A DNA stretch of 64,000 bases from Leuctra nigra (GCA_934045905.1 OW203767.1:16061073-16125072); one strand, 5' to 3'. Shown: positions 1 through 13,312, numbered from the stretch's first letter. Numbers and translations: made by a program. The notes: generated from the sequence alone by a model not told the origin.

Positions 1-44
1 TATGAAGTATCAATAAAAAAAATATTATTTTCTTATTTTCTAAA

Positions 45-620
45 CCGGAAGTGACGTCATAAATACGCAATATTTAACTTATTTCAACAAATTATACTTA
101 AAATACGTACATAATTAACTTACATTGTAACATAGACAATACAATTTATATATTCAAGGTAGCAGTGTTCTCGGCCGCCATTCCTGAAACCGGAAGTGAC
201 GTCATATATCTAAAACGCCTGTACCGATTGCAACTGAACTAGCTCCTGCGTATTCATTCTGCTATTTATTTGAAAATCAATTGTGAAAAATGAATAAATA
301 AATTAATGGTACCGGAAATGGCGGCAGGAACCACTAAATGAAACCGGAAGTGACGTCATATATTACAAACGGCATGACCGATTTTACGGAAATATAGGGA
401 TTAGGAATTCAGATGGTCGTTCATGAAGGTATCAACTAGATAAAACTAGATTGTTTTCTTATTACCTATACCGGAATTCGGCCGCTATTTCAAAACCGGA
501 AGTGACGTCATGTATCGAAAACGGCTGGATCGATTATAACGAAACTTAAGCTATTCTTCTTGGATAATCATTTTCATCTTATACCAAACGCAACTTTTCA
601 TAGTAACCAAATCGGTTGAG
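45..620. repeat. Degenerate ~150-bp tandem repeat, four copies
   Basis: The core CCGGAAGTGACGTCAT occurs at 45, 190, 344 and 496, a spacing of 145, 154 and 152 bases. Copies 2 to 4 share more flanking sequence: a GGCCGC block before the core, and an AAACGGC...CCGATT block after it. The intervening DNA is largely diverged. The core joins an ETS-type site (CCGGAAGT) to a CRE-type palindrome (TGACGTCA). This looks like a decayed tandem array or the internal repeats of a transposable element. No coding capacity is seen. Copy number is read directly; any regulatory role is inference. Confidence 0.75.
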
Positions 621-700
621 GCGTATTTTTTTAAAGAAATTAGTCCCTGCTCGGACATGTGCTACAAGCTGTATGAATAAACTAACAAAAGAAGTGATAT

Positions 701-1823
701 CCCAGAAAAAACACTCCGTGTAAAAATACCAGCCAAGTCTCTTTAACTATAAAAAAAAATAGAAGAAATCTAAAAATTCAGCACTGAAAAGGAGTGATAT
801 CAAAAAAGGAGCCAAGTCAACGAATTTTCCAAATTTTAATCGTACCATTGAAATAAAAATTTAAACCTCGAGAAATACTTAAAAAAAGGACTTGGCGCAT
901 CGTTTTTTTAAAGACATTTTTCTATTCTTAAGCTTATGCCACTCACATACTACGTAGTTCAGAAATGCCTAGAAAAATTGGGACAAAACTTTCAAATTAA
1001 ATATTGAACATTCTGTAAAATATTTTAAATTTAAATATAAGTACGCAAAGAAACATAGCATTGTCTTACAAGCAATAAATACAGAACAGTTGTGTTTGTG
1101 ATTGGTAGGTACCTATAGTTTTGTGGGTACATCAACATACTTACTACAGCATTATACTTTGAACCTTCTCGCCGTGTAATTAATTGCTATTAATTAACAT
1201 TTTATACCAAAAAAATTCATAAATTACATAACGTATTACTTTAGATAAAAATCTAGTCAGTAATTATTTGAGCAGCATGGCTCAGTGCACTAGTCACTTA
1301 TACAAATCTCATTGACGGCCTTCTTGTAATGAGCGCTTTCGCTATTTCCCTCAGTCACGATATTGAGAAGTATGATTGATTAATATGACCCTAGAAATAG
1401 TGGCAATAACGAATAGACTAGGCCGCTTCCGTTTATTCGTTATTCGTTTATCCGTTTATTTCCTCTGAATATTGACAAAATACCAAAACTGCCAGTAGGT
1501 AAGAGTACTAGTTATATTAAAACGTAGTATGATTCGTCGATAATGAATGTGATATACTCAGGAAAATATACTTGTAGAGTTCTTCCTATACTTTTAGGAT
1601 AGAAAAGTGTCTTTAAAAAAACGATGCGCCAAGTCCTTTTTTTAAGTATTTCTCGGGGGTTGATATTTTTATTTCAATGGTACGATTAAAATTTGGAAAA
1701 TTCGTTGACTTGGCTCCTTTTTTGATATCACTCCTTTTCAGTGCTGAATTTTTAGATTTCTTCTATTTTTTTTATAGTTAAAGAGACTTGGCTGGTATTT
1801 TTACACGGAGTGTTTTTTCTGGG
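701..1823. mobile_element. Non-coding DNA element with ~230-bp terminal inverted repeats (copy 1)
   Basis: The segment 701 to about 930 is repeated in reverse complement at about 1594 to 1823, beginning CCCAGAAAAAACACTCC at both ends. The roughly 660-base interior has no ORF. No target duplication is visible: the left flank ends AAGTGATAT and the right flank begins TTTCTAATTA. The right flank is half of a different MITE (1824-1998), so this element seems to have inserted into that MITE and the left part was then lost. A nearly identical copy in the opposite orientation begins at 63302. Long inverted repeats resemble Mutator-like or foldback MITEs, but the superfamily is not assigned. Confidence 0.85.
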
Positions 1824-1998
1824 TTTCTAATTAACAGAGCAAAAATAAAAAATTTACCAAGTGATAACCCTAAGTTTTTCTTTTATCTAATCATGGTTAA
1901 AAATTTCAAATCATTTCGTTAACCGATTTTGTCTCCAATCGTATCCAAAAAGTGGCTGCAAATCGCGGCAAAATCGCTCGCGCTTGCATGCACCTTAA
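1824..1998. mobile_element. Right half of a TTAA-flanked foldback MITE
   Basis: This stretch is homologous to 59935-60110, the right half of the complete copy described there. Both contain the GATAACCCTAAGTTT block, the TCTCCAATCGTATC block and the end AATCGCTCGCGCTTGC...CACCTTAA. The left half is missing, cut off by the long-TIR element ending at 1823. Confidence 0.7.
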
Positions 1999-3700
1999 GT
2001 GTACTAAGTCGAGTGAGCACCAACCCTTGTATCAGTGATTAATGAATTAAGCGACGGCAACTCAAGTGCTCCTTCGCGTCATTGTCTTCCAGGACTATTC
2101 CTGACACAGGGGCAAGCGGGGGGGGGGGGGGGTAGTGAATACGCAAAACACAAACACAGATCCCACCCATGCCGGGCGGTGGCAATCATTTCGCTGTCGG
2201 TGTCGACGAATCTAACGTCACAGCGCGCGCTTTGTTTTCAACTAAGAACAAAGGGAACGTAATGCTGAATAATATTATATTTCACTAAGAATGAAGCTCT
2301 GTCAGGAAATACATGATTGCATGCTGCGTTCATTAAAAATGGAGTAAAGAATATTTTGTTCTCGACTCTTGATTTTGTTTTTTAATGAGTTGGCTGGAAA
2401 GCAGACGCATAGAAGATGAAAGACCCTCTCATTTTGACACCTCCGGCATGTTAAAACTAAAATCGTAATCATATGGATTGTATCTAGTTGTTGTGACGTC
2501 TTATTATGCAGTTAAGTCGTTACACTTTACCCAAATACACGCTTATTTACATGCAAACACACAAATTACGAAATATGAATTCTGGTCCTATTAACTTCTT
2601 TTACCGTAAACTTCAAAACGACGTTTTCGAACTAAGTACTGGTTTTTGTTAAAAAAAAAACTAGTGCTTTATTTATTTATGTGTGTACTTTTCAGCTCGA
2701 TCAGATAACATTGTAAAGTCTTGTATTCCAAAATAACAGAGATCCGAGCCAAATAAGTCGAAATGAGACGCTCGCTTCGCTCTTTCGATTAGGTATGTCA
2801 GAGGACAATCCTAACTTTTTGGTTGATGAAAAATAAGCATATCACTGAAGTGAATCGATGAACCGATGTCGATGAATCGAAAGTATTTGACGTTGATACC
2901 TATTCGAAATCTAGGTTTACATTTTAATGAAAATGAACATGAAAATTCCCGTCTTGACACTCTTTACTACGATAAACATACCTAACCATAAATATAAATA
3001 TATACAAATAAAAACAACGTAACGCCCTACAACAAAATGACTGATACATAATCAATCTCTTTCATGATTCCAAACAAAGCCATTCATTCCTTTATCGCCA
3101 TATTTCATCAATATCAAATCTACACAAATCCACTTTCTAAATGACAACGTTGTTTCTCAAAAGCGCAAGAATCTTCCAGTTAGAAAATGTGTGTCTGGAT
3201 TCAGAACTTTAACACTAAGTAGAATTAAGAGATTAACATTCAGGGTGTAAGTATCTGGAACAAATCTTTGAAACCAGGATAATTATTTTAGTTCTAATTT
3301 ATTTAATTCTTAGAATCCCCAACCCGTGATAAGTAGCTACGTTTATAATCTAAAATTAAAGAGCGGTTTCAGCTAAAAGAAAAGGGAAAGTGAGCAAGTT
3401 AAATTATCCTAAGCGAAAGTTCTCCAGCATCGTGTCATTTTCTTCACGCCATCTTGTGAAGTCTAGTCGCCTTAATCAAAATGTCCTCCACGCTCGAGAT
3501 TCGTTACACCTGACACTTGAGGGCACTTGAGGGCACTTGAGTGAGGTCCCAAGTGCACACTAAGTCTCTACGATGCTGATCTGTGAAGTTAAAGGAGTGG
3601 AGAATAGACGACAAGCCATTTGTCAAAACTTTATTGAGGAAGATCGTGATTTTAAGTTTTGTTACTGTTAGTGACAATAATTTTATATTAAGTCGACAGT
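1999..3700. other. No recognised gene
   Basis: The stretch holds short spurious ORFs only. A run of 15 G lies at 2118-2132, where replication slippage or assembly error is likely. A short 10-bp tandem repeat (GCACTTGAGG, about three copies) lies near 3512-3541. Nothing else is recognised. Confidence 0.5.
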
Positions 3701-3715
3701 AAACATTTTATTTTT

Positions 3716-3771
3716 ATCCCATTTCTGCCACCATTTGTGAACTTTTATTTTAAATCCCACTTCTGTCACCA
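3716..3771 (-). other. Two primer-binding-site-like motifs of an LTR retrotransposon relic
   Basis: The plus strand reads ATCCCATTTCTGCCACCA at 3716-3733 and AATCCCACTTCTGTCACCA at 3753-3771, each followed by TTTGTGAA. From memory, this closely resembles the 3' end of insect tRNA-Leu (CCCACTTCTGACACCA). On the minus strand it therefore reads as a primer-binding site following an LTR end (TTCACA, then AA, then TGGTGACAG). Similar but weaker motifs occur at 20401-20418 and 22803-22820. No gag or pol coding sequence is seen beside them, so at most these are relics. Confidence 0.35.
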
Positions 3772-3799
3772 TTTGTGAAATAAGACCAAGAGTCAAGTG

Positions 3800-5400
3800 T
3801 ATTATTGACCTTGGTTATTTAATATTAGGTCAAAGCTCTATCAATAATCATCACTGAAAATGTGTAATACACTTTTATGTCATTAAAAGTGCCCACTACC
3901 TACTTGCTTTAGTGAAGTTGTTGGAAAGTTCATAATGTTCCTCGACTGGTACATACATTACCCGTTTAGCCCACGTACTGTTTTATGGGCCAGACGCGTA
4001 ATTTATAAGGCTATTTGCCTGCCTCTAAATTAAACAAATTTAAGTGAATAGGTGCGAGTATAATGTGAAAAATGATTTAATACTACCCAAGAGCAAACTT
4101 AATTTTAATTTTTGTTCGTCGCTTTGATTAAATAAATGTTATATTTAATGAATAATCACGTTTAAATATTTTCTCTCACAAGTACATATTTTTTAGTCAA
4201 TATTATTTAAAACCACTTTCTTGTTAATTTTAAATATTTAATCTGTATACATATAATTTCCGTTTATTCTACAGGAAACAATATTTTACCGATGTAATGA
4301 TAGTTTCACATCGTGATCATAAATTTAGACTACCAAAATTGAAATTCCAGAGAAAATGGAATGTACTTAAAGAGACACTCTATGGCTCACGTGATTAACT
4401 TAATATCCCATTTTAATCTTCCGCTTGACAAAAAGTACATTATCCAAAAAGCCATTACCATCATAATGTCATTACACACGTAACTAGATTCAGTTATTCT
4501 ACAGCGCGAAGATTGTGTGAAATGTACTGGACCAGAAGAGAAGGATTCTGGGAAGAATTGATGCTTAAAAGCAACTGCTGGAAATGCGTTAGCTTATTGA
4601 TGTCGCACCGAGCAATTTACCAGAACATTCAGACATTGTGTTAACATTCAAGCAACATTTACATTAGTGTGGATATTTAAACTAATACCTGGTTTTAGTG
4701 AAGACCATTAGTTATTCGAGAATGAGCATTGTGGAAACTGATTTTGTGAGCTGCTGCTTTATTTATTAATTATTATGTTTGTCATAATCAGAATCATCAC
4801 TTTTGTTACAAATTCAAGTGAGATATTACATGAACGTTCCATTACCCCATTTTAAGATTGACTGATGACTATTATTAATTCATCAAACCCCAATACATAA
4901 CTAATGAACTATAAGGGACTTAATAACTGCTATAATAAATACCCTTGTATACTAATGAATACATTAGAATGATTAATATCATCTTAACTTTGAATGATTT
5001 GGCGTTGAAGACGAAAACGTAAAATTTCATTTAATATGAACATTTATTTAAAAAAAAAATGGGTACAAGAATTTTTCTGTCAATCGAGTCTAGAATCTAT
5101 CTAGATTCCGTTTCTATTAGACTAACAATAACAAAAACAAATCAGAATAAAACTGGTAACCGCTGCAGATTTCATTATCAAAAAGGGGGAGAGAGGAGTG
5201 CATGAAGAAGGTGGTGATCAAAACTTTTGTATTACATTTATCTAAAATCACACAACTCATTCTCTTAGACGTGTCTCGAATGTGAAATTAACTGAAATCG
5301 AAGTTCCTTACAACATAATATCTTCGAGTTAAAACTCACACTCAATTTTCGTTTCGCGAGGTGCACGTGTTTGAAATTGAAGTCAACATTCTATTGGCTA
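3800..5400. other. No recognised gene
   Basis: AT-rich intergenic or intronic DNA. No ORF with recognisable protein similarity and no clear repeat boundary was found. Confidence 0.4.
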
Positions 5401-5416
5401 GAATCTCGCGGTTTGC

Positions 5417-5444
5417 GAGATATCGCCGCACTGTGCGATATCTC
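5417..5444. repeat. Perfect 10-bp hairpin
   Basis: GAGATATCGC at 5417-5426 pairs with GCGATATCTC at 5435-5444 across an 8-nt loop. It lies in a locally GC-richer patch. Function is unknown. Confidence 0.5.
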
Positions 5445-5541
5445 AGTCACATCTAATCACCTTGACGAACACGGAGTATAGAAACACAGCCGTTACAATG
5501 TACACGCCAAGATACGAGTATTTACAAGAAAAACGCCTGTG

Positions 5542-5562
5542 TAACGCGTTGATGAGCGAGCA
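5542..5562 (+). repeat. Dispersed ~21-nt motif (copy 1)
   Basis: TAACGCGTTGATGAGCGAGC recurs at 11833-11853 (one change), at 17470-17490 (two changes) and in reverse complement at 13292-13312. Flanks share little beyond about 10 further bases. The copies probably come from the termini of a decayed transposon. Confidence 0.6.
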
Positions 5563-5625
5563 ATCGTATTGCATGCGATATGTTGAAAGCTGCCTTGGAA
5601 ACAGCCATAAAAATCATGTATTCAA

Positions 5626-5885
5626 ATGCATCAAGGACAAGTGAAAATGTGTTCCCCAATGAAACAAATAGAAACAAAATCAAATCAAGCTTAAAATGTT
5701 AATAAAACGTCCGTTACTCTTGAAGTTCCTGGCCGTTTGTTTTAAATAATAAGTGAAGATAACTTATTCAATTGCATTAAGATCAAGTGATAATGTGTTC
5801 CCCAATTAAACAAATTAGACAAAAATTGAAACAAGCTTAAAATCTAAATTAACCGTCCATAACTCTTGAAGTTCCTGGCCAATTT
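5626..5885 (+). repeat. Tandem duplication, period about 146 bp
   Basis: A block containing GTGTTCCCCAAT, ACAAGCTTAAAATCT-like sequence and CTCTTGAAGTTCCTGGCC occurs at 5626-5736 and again at 5773-5882 with point changes. The anchor GTTCCCCAAT is at 5651 and 5797. It is non-coding. Confidence 0.7.
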
Positions 5886-6775
5886 TTATGAAAATTTAGC
5901 AAAATGTTCTAACATATTCCTCCCATGCTATGCAAAATTCTAATGTGATCAACAACCGGTTCATTTTCGCTTTTAACCGATCAGATATTTCTGTAATACT
6001 ATACACGATACCGCTGGTATGGCATTAGTATGTGTTCACAATTTCATATCGGTTGGTTACTCGGTGTGACCTGGGCATTTCCCTCGGCATTTCCTACTAA
6101 AACACACAAGATAGTTTGTACAAGCTCCTAAAGTGACATGCGTACAGACTACAGTGGGTAACGCTAACCCACAGGGTGGGTTAATTATCAATATGTAGGC
6201 CTTGATCGAATCAGGAGATCAATGGTTTGCTGTTGCAACTAATTGGCTGTATAAAACTGACCAAATTAATTATTCATAGTTTCATAAATACAATTAAATA
6301 TCAGAAAATATACGAGAGAAGGGGGACACAATATACATAAATGTCCGCTATTTAAATATTAGATTAGATTTGCTTTCAAACTCCTGGGGTCAGATTGACT
6401 ATGTACAGTATTATCTCCTAATACGTATTATCTTTGGTTTTATCTTTCATTTAACATGGTGTTTTCGGTATTAAATCAAAAGATAATATGTATTAGCAGA
6501 TAATACCTTTCGTGAATCCAGCCCCTGATTCTTGAAGAATTATAGAACCTCAATGACATAGATACAATCAAAACTCAAGATTAAAAAATTATTTATCAAA
6601 TTAAAACACCACAACAGCCAACAATTGAAAAAAAATGAGTATATCACAATTTAATAAATCAAAGCATCATTATAAGTTGAGAATGTAGGTAAAATGTGTA
6701 GTATTAGTTAAAAGTTTGTCCCATGATTTATTTTCAAACTTATTCAAGAAACACTCGTGTAATTAAGGCAGCAAT

Positions 6776-6998
6776 TTAGAACGCTTTTACTTGCAAAAAT
6801 CGTTTCAAAATGTCATATGTTCTATGTCCAGCCTTGATTCGAAGAACAAACATGTGAGGCCAGAAGTCCATAATCTCGTCAACGTATCGCAAGTACTCTG
6901 ATAATGGCTGTACTTCTACATGATGTCTGTAACATAAGCGCGCCAAGATGTTTGCACCGAAGTTAGAAATTGAATCCACAAGGCTGTGAGCCACCGCC
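6776..6998 (-). CDS. Possible terminal exon of an unrecognised gene
   Basis: The minus-strand frame reads AVAHSLVDSISNFGANILAR and continues for 73 codons to a TAA at 6776-6778. An AG acceptor precedes it at 6999-7000. An AATAAA (plus-strand TTTATT, 6727-6732) lies about 45 bases past the stop. The segment is more GC-rich than its surroundings and has a balanced amino-acid mix, with an aromatic stretch near residue 48 (DFWPHMF). I do not recognise the family. No upstream exon was identified, so a processed pseudogene or a chance ORF remains possible. Confidence 0.3.
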
Positions 6999-7009
6999 CT
7001 CGAGATCAA

Positions 7010-10000
7010 GAGAATCTAATAAACACGGATGTGATGTGCAAATATTATATGTGTCATACCGACTTATGCTATGATCAGAATTTAGTTATGCAGTTTTGGA
7101 CTTCGACACGATTGTGAAATCTGTGGAATGGGTTCAGTCTCTTGTAAAGATTTAAAGCAAACATAATCTATTTATTTATTTGTAAGCGTAACGCTTTTAG
7201 GAATACACAGATTTACATTCAAAATAACATTGATAATGCATGTCAATATATACATCTGAATAAACAATTATAACAATTTAAAATCATATCACATATTAAT
7301 ACTATGCTCGTCCCTTATTTATAAACTCTATACACATTAATTTAAAAACTTTAATATTGACTTAGCTCCTGTAGGATACAGGTATGTCATTGAAGAGCCT
7401 AGCACCATGAACAAAAAGAGATTTTATGGTTGAAGTTTTGGCTTTAAAATCAATAAAAATGTTATTACTTGTACTAGCTCTAGTACAATGCCACTTATTA
7501 GTTCAATTTTATTCTGTAAGTATAAACTCTGTAAACTCTGTAAACTCTGTGAACTCTGAAAGTATAAAGGTATAAGAAAGGAAGTGTCATGATGCACTAA
7601 CATTTAAAATTGCAAAGAGGAAAGATATGAGATTTCTGGACAGATTGTCTGTTGCCACAAATTGATTCTGTGACTTAACACCTGAAAAGGTATTTAGGGC
7701 TCACACTACGACTTTTCGGCAGACAGGGTTCTACTATCCTCAAGTTATGATTGCACAAACAACTTAGAACTATAGACGAAAACTGCACATCACACAGTTT
7801 GAACTTGTCTGTTTTTGGTGTCGCTGCTACTGGCACGAATTAGGTCACTTCGCTCTCGAGAATGCTTTGTAATGTCTTGTGACAGTTTAGTGACATTTGA
7901 AGGAGAATTATGACCGTTGGGAATGCTGAAAGAAAAGCAGACATTCTTCAATATTCAGGAAGTGATACATATGATTCAGTCTGAATTTTACACATTTCAT
8001 AAATATATTATGCGTTATATTTCTGCAGTAATAAAATGAAAAGCCATCGAGTTATTAATTAAAGCGAGCTTTGTTGTATCATTCAAGTGGACCTCTATAG
8101 TATTTGAGAAAATTCCTCGTATTGGTTGAAAAATTAAAACAAGTTTTCTGAAAAATCCAAGGGATTTTTTTGAATTTGTTTGAATTTTTGTTAATATGCA
8201 CTTTAAACCGTTTAATTAACCGATCGTTGAAATTTTGCATCGTCATTTAAACCAACATTTTGTCATATTATTCAACAAAATTTCGGCAAAATCGGTCAAT
8301 AATTTCAAGAGTTATTCACGTTTTCAACTTATTTTGAAATACCTGTTCAATTTGGCACCTATTTGATAAAATAAATAAATAAATAAATAAATAAAATAAA
8401 TATTTGATAGTAAAATTAAATGATCTGCTTTCAGGAGCTGGATTCACAAAAGGTTTTAAGCTTTACACCGGCATAACTTTATTCCGAATAACACTATAAC
8501 TACCAATAATTATATTACCATGTTAAAACTTAGTATTCATTTGTACAATTAAATTCACAATGATATGCCGGTAAAACATGGTAACAGGTAATACCATGAC
8601 ACATTAGAATTTTTGGTCATAAAGTTATACTTCTTTGTGAATCCAGCATCCAATTCTAATTTTATAACGAAAAAGAAATCGTTCGGTTTGAAATTATTTC
8701 TGATCGATGTTATCCTTATGGTTGTGAAACGATTACAGACCGACATGATTTGGTTTTTCTTATAGAATAAGACTTCAGATGAAATGATATATGGTCACCT
8801 TTGCTGATCAGCATCGAACTGCAGTCAAAATACTCGTATAATATGTATGTACTGGTACTTGCTTCATAAGGTAGGTACTCGTACAGTCGAGAGAAAGGAA
8901 ATAATAATTACCTAATGCATATACAATCACAATGAAAGTAAATGTTAAATTCAATATAAATCCACACACACGTTCATTGAACAATAAAAAAACACTCTAA
9001 CGTTTTAACAGTTTTCAATCCACCGTTTTTTTCCGTGAACTCAACATCCCAGAGAATAATTCGCAACAAGCGAGCCTACTCTTGCATGGAGGTCACGTGA
9101 GCAAATATCACTTGGTCGCCCTGTTTGTTTTCGCTCCAATTCAATTACAAACCGGCTTTAATGTTTTTGCTACGCGCGAGTTTGCACTCAGGGATGGCAA
9201 TACCAACTACTGCTACCATGTGTAGTGCAGCACAAGCCGTTGAAATTGTTCACCATTACTATGAATAAATAAAGGCCTCGGCTCAAATTGCCATAACAAT
9301 GTCCGAATGGAATATTTATTCAAACTTAAAAAGAAAAGGGGGTGGGAATTAGTTCGAACTTGTGTTACGCATATTTAATCGGTTTGTTTGGTGTGAATTT
9401 GTGAAAACATGGCTATTTTAGTAGTGTTCTTGTGTAACAGATGTCGCCCCCGTTCCATGCATTAAATACGGTGAAAGACCCTTGGAATAAATTTGCATGA
9501 AAGTCATGTGGGAATGTGTGTGTTGGTTTGCTTCTATGGCGAGATAAAAATATGTGAGTGTCAATGCTTATCTTCGCTGTGAAAGGTTCAGAGAATGCTG
9601 TTCTAAAACAGTGCAAGAAAATTGAGGGAATTTTTTACTCAAGATTCTAGATTTACTCTTCTATCAATTTTTATTTAATTTTACAAACAGCTCTTTAAAA
9701 TTAACTTAGTTATATTTTATTTGCATTAGTGATGCGCTTGTATTGTTAAACGTGAGAAACTCGTTATATTTTTCCATTGCGCTAAAATTGGCCAGAGACT
9801 TATGTTTCTTTTTCATAGCTGTGCCTCTTTAAGTTTATTCCATGCAAATATTGTGATTCTCTTTACATTTCAATGATTGAATCAGCATCTCTACTTTAAA
9901 GTGCTTTGAATACAATAAATATCAGACGAAGTTACATAAAGAACTTATAATCAATTTTTAGGCTCTATCTAAACCAAAAAGAATTGATAAGTTATTTTCA

Positions 10001-11800
10001 ATTTCTGTCCTCATACGTTTATCAGTGTATATTTCAATGGACCTTTTCTAAAAATAAAAAATAAATGGTTCTTGATATCTCTTATTTAACATGAAAGAAT
10101 ACGCAGTGTCTGAACTACTAATTAATTTGAAAAAAAAGTGGATCAAATAATGTTTTTCATACTTGACTCTACAGAGTACGGCTAAACATATTTTTTTTCG
10201 TCAATGAGAGTACTCATTCAAAGAGTTCCCCAATCAAAAGCTTGTCCGTTGAAAGAAGGCACTCAACCAACCACCACGTTGTCGCTTAAACATGTTTTAA
10301 CATTCTCTACGCCTCTTCCGTTGGTAAATTACTATCGAACGCAATCAAAAAGAGAGAGAGGGATTTTTATATGCATACTTGTTATTGGTTTTTTAAGTGA
10401 GAAGAAGGCGTTTGCGATTGAAAAACTTTCTTCGAAGACTTTGAGTTTGTTGGCCTGCTTGAGGGGAATGTCAACATCATTACACTCCGGTAGAAGGTGA
10501 TCGTGGAGATGAGATTTTAAAAATCTTGTTTGATTTTCGTGGTTTTGTAAAAACACCCTTTTTTGTTTTTATGGCCTGATTGATGGCTTTAGTAAAAGGC
10601 ACGAAGACAATACAAATCTGTTGATAGTTAAACTTCACGGCATAATTCCATTACTGTGGATTCACGCTTTAGAACTATGTCCAAATAACAATATGGATTT
10701 TATTATTGATAATAGATACAAATTAAATAAATAGGTAAACTCATAATGCAACACGTTGATGAGCATGACCCGATATATGCAAATCCTCACAAAAAAATGT
10801 TTTCTGGGGCCTATTCTCGAACCGTAACCGCATACGAAAAAATGAAAGAACTCTGTATAGGTACCTACAGTTGGAACCTACATCAAACAAGATCTAGTTG
10901 CAGTGAATTTTCTCTTCGATACATCACTTTTGACAGCTATGCAAAAAATCATAAACTGCAAAAATAATTAACAAACCAGAGGATTTTTATCATAACTAAA
11001 ACTAGGAACAGAAATGGTCTTTACATGTGAACAAAATTTCAGCACGATTGGAGAAAACATGTTGCATATTGTATACATAGTCAAAAGCCTGACAAAATAA
11101 CAGAATCCCGTTCCACATGCGTGAAAGTTACACACTCGCTGGCTCAGTCCAAATATTTGCTTTATTTAAGTCTACGTTAAGACCTAAGATTATTTGCAAT
11201 AATTTAATCATTTTACTTGTATTCATCAAAAAAGTTCGAAAATTCATATTTGCCGCCAGATCATAAATGTTTTTGTAATGTGTAGTTTAAGGATCGCCAA
11301 TCGTCAACGTTAAATTCTTCATTGGACTTTTCGATTGGGTGTTCACCGGTATACCAATCGTGAGGTTAGTCCACTAGCGCTCGGGTGTTTTCATGTCACG
11401 GCCTCTTCTAGTACAATCCGACTCTGACAGTTCAGCAGGCGAACATAGGAAGCCATTCAAAGATGGCGGTGAGCAATTGTAAACAAACGAGCTTTCGAAG
11501 TAGTTTAAACAATTATTTTAGTGTGTAGAAAGTATTAATAACAGAGCTGTTAAACTATAAGGGTGTGAAATATGTGTATTATTATAATTTTAATGAACCG
11601 AGTGAACAAGTAGTGAGTTTGTGTACAGTTTTCGCAGGAAAAACGTAATAAATACTAGTGGTGTATTAATCATGGGTACCTACCGACTGTTTGTCCAGTG
11701 CCATTGGCCAACGCATAATATTATCGAACGTTTTGTGATTTGCTACGCAGAGAGTTTGATTAGTTGTCCCAGTGAGATTAAAGGTAAGTTTTACATTGCG
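7010..11800. other. No recognised gene; minor simple repeats
   Basis: A 9-bp tandem repeat (ACTCTGTAA, about four copies) lies at 7525-7560, and an (AAAT)n tract at about 8365-8402. Several stretches such as 8160-8340 resemble dispersed repeat sequence with recurring AAATTTTGCA-type words. No supported exon was found; the short ORFs lack protein-like composition or splice context. Confidence 0.4.
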
Positions 11801-11832
11801 TTGTCTTTGATAACTAGGAATAAAGCTCAGTG

Positions 11833-13312
11833 TAACGCGTTGATAAGCGAGCACCGATACGTGGAAACAGTATTATATCGCATTAAAAGCGAAACACGAT
11901 CCACGCGATCAACATAAAATATCTGCCTTTCAAATTTAATGAAACTTAGAAAATTTTGCTAATGTTAAAATGCTGTGCAAAATTTGACCGGGATCAAATC
12001 ATTTTGGGGTTTCAATCTATGTTTTTTGTTTAAACAATAATTAGGATTTTGATACAACTTTACTGCAAACATTAAATGGGCCTAGTACGCAAAATTTCAT
12101 CCGTTCGGAATAAAGATATGACCCGTACATCGTAAATAACCCAACAAAAATCAGAGGTTCGTACCAAATGAGTAAATTAAAGAACCTCGCTCAAATTATA
12201 ATACAAATTATGCATAATAGGAGACTAGCTGACATCATTTCGTTTGAATATGTGAACCATTTTAAATTTCCAAATTAGATTTAATATCAGCTATTGAAAC
12301 AATACTTCAATCTTCAACCCTTATAATATTCAGCTTAAAGCAGCGTACTTATAATCTAAAAATAACAATTTTATTGAACTTTTAAAGCTTCACTGTGTGT
12401 ACTACTTTGTGCATGAAAACATTAAGAAGTGGATAAAATCTTTCCCCTTGAATCCAAGCCATCAAATAAAACTTCTTGACAGTGCCCTCTTGACATTGAC
12501 CGTGCTCAATGAGGCATCCCAACATTACAGATGTGACAGTAAGACAGCCGTTAGCAACAGAATCAAAGGCCGTCAAAAACGGTCTATGTGGACCCAGCCT
12601 CTGCCACTGTCAAGGCTGATTCTCTACAAACTCTTGACACTTCTCTATTCCATCCAGCATTTTGACGAGGTTATTGTCCACCCACCTTCCACTGCCGACT
12701 GGATATGAATAACTGCCTCTCTGAGTGTTGCATTATTGAACAGCTTGTGTATGTCACGGCCCCCTGGGGGAACACCACACACACACTGAGCGCGTTCACG
12801 GCCAAGTCGATTCTGTCAAACCTGGGACACCAACGGACCGTGATCCAGTAATAACTCATCAAGTGATGACAGCTGGGAAGTGTCATGGATTCTGATTGGT
12901 TGGTGAAGAAATATTAAAATTGTTTGTTCAAGAGTTATGTTCGGTTAATTTTAGGTAGAAAAGTATAGTTCAACTTTATTTTTTTTATAAATATTTGCTA
13001 AAGCACCTAGGTGGCCATGAAGTGCATGTTTGGTGTCAATTACTGTTGTTAGTAAATATTTGGTCTCTTGCAAAGCACATGTTCTGTGATTTAAGAAACA
13101 TGGCCACCTGACTTGGCCCTATGTGACTATGTGACTTGGACACTTCCAGGGTGCTAAGATGCTATTTTCAAGTTTCGATGAAAAGGATACTTTTATGTTG
13201 ATTGAGTGGCTCATATTTCAATTCCATATGGATGTATATGTTTTCTGTGCGTTGTGTACGCATTTCCGGTTGGAGAATTTGCTCGTACCCGTGCTCGCTC
13301 ATCAACGCGTTA
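11833..13312. mobile_element. Possible element bounded by inverted copies of the 21-nt motif
   Basis: GCTCAGTGTAACGCGTTGAT at 11826-11845 reads inward, and its reverse complement at about 13299-13318 also reads inward. They share about 30 bases with few mismatches. The interior includes a locally GC-richer part (12400-12900) with no convincing reading frame. No target duplication was found. Single copies of the motif at 5542 and 17470 show that it also occurs alone, so the pairing could be coincidental. Confidence 0.3.

Noticed and set aside
12382..12886. Coding exon in the GC-richer patch
   Set aside because: Several overlapping frames are partly open on both strands, but none has recognisable motifs, splice context or a dominant frame.
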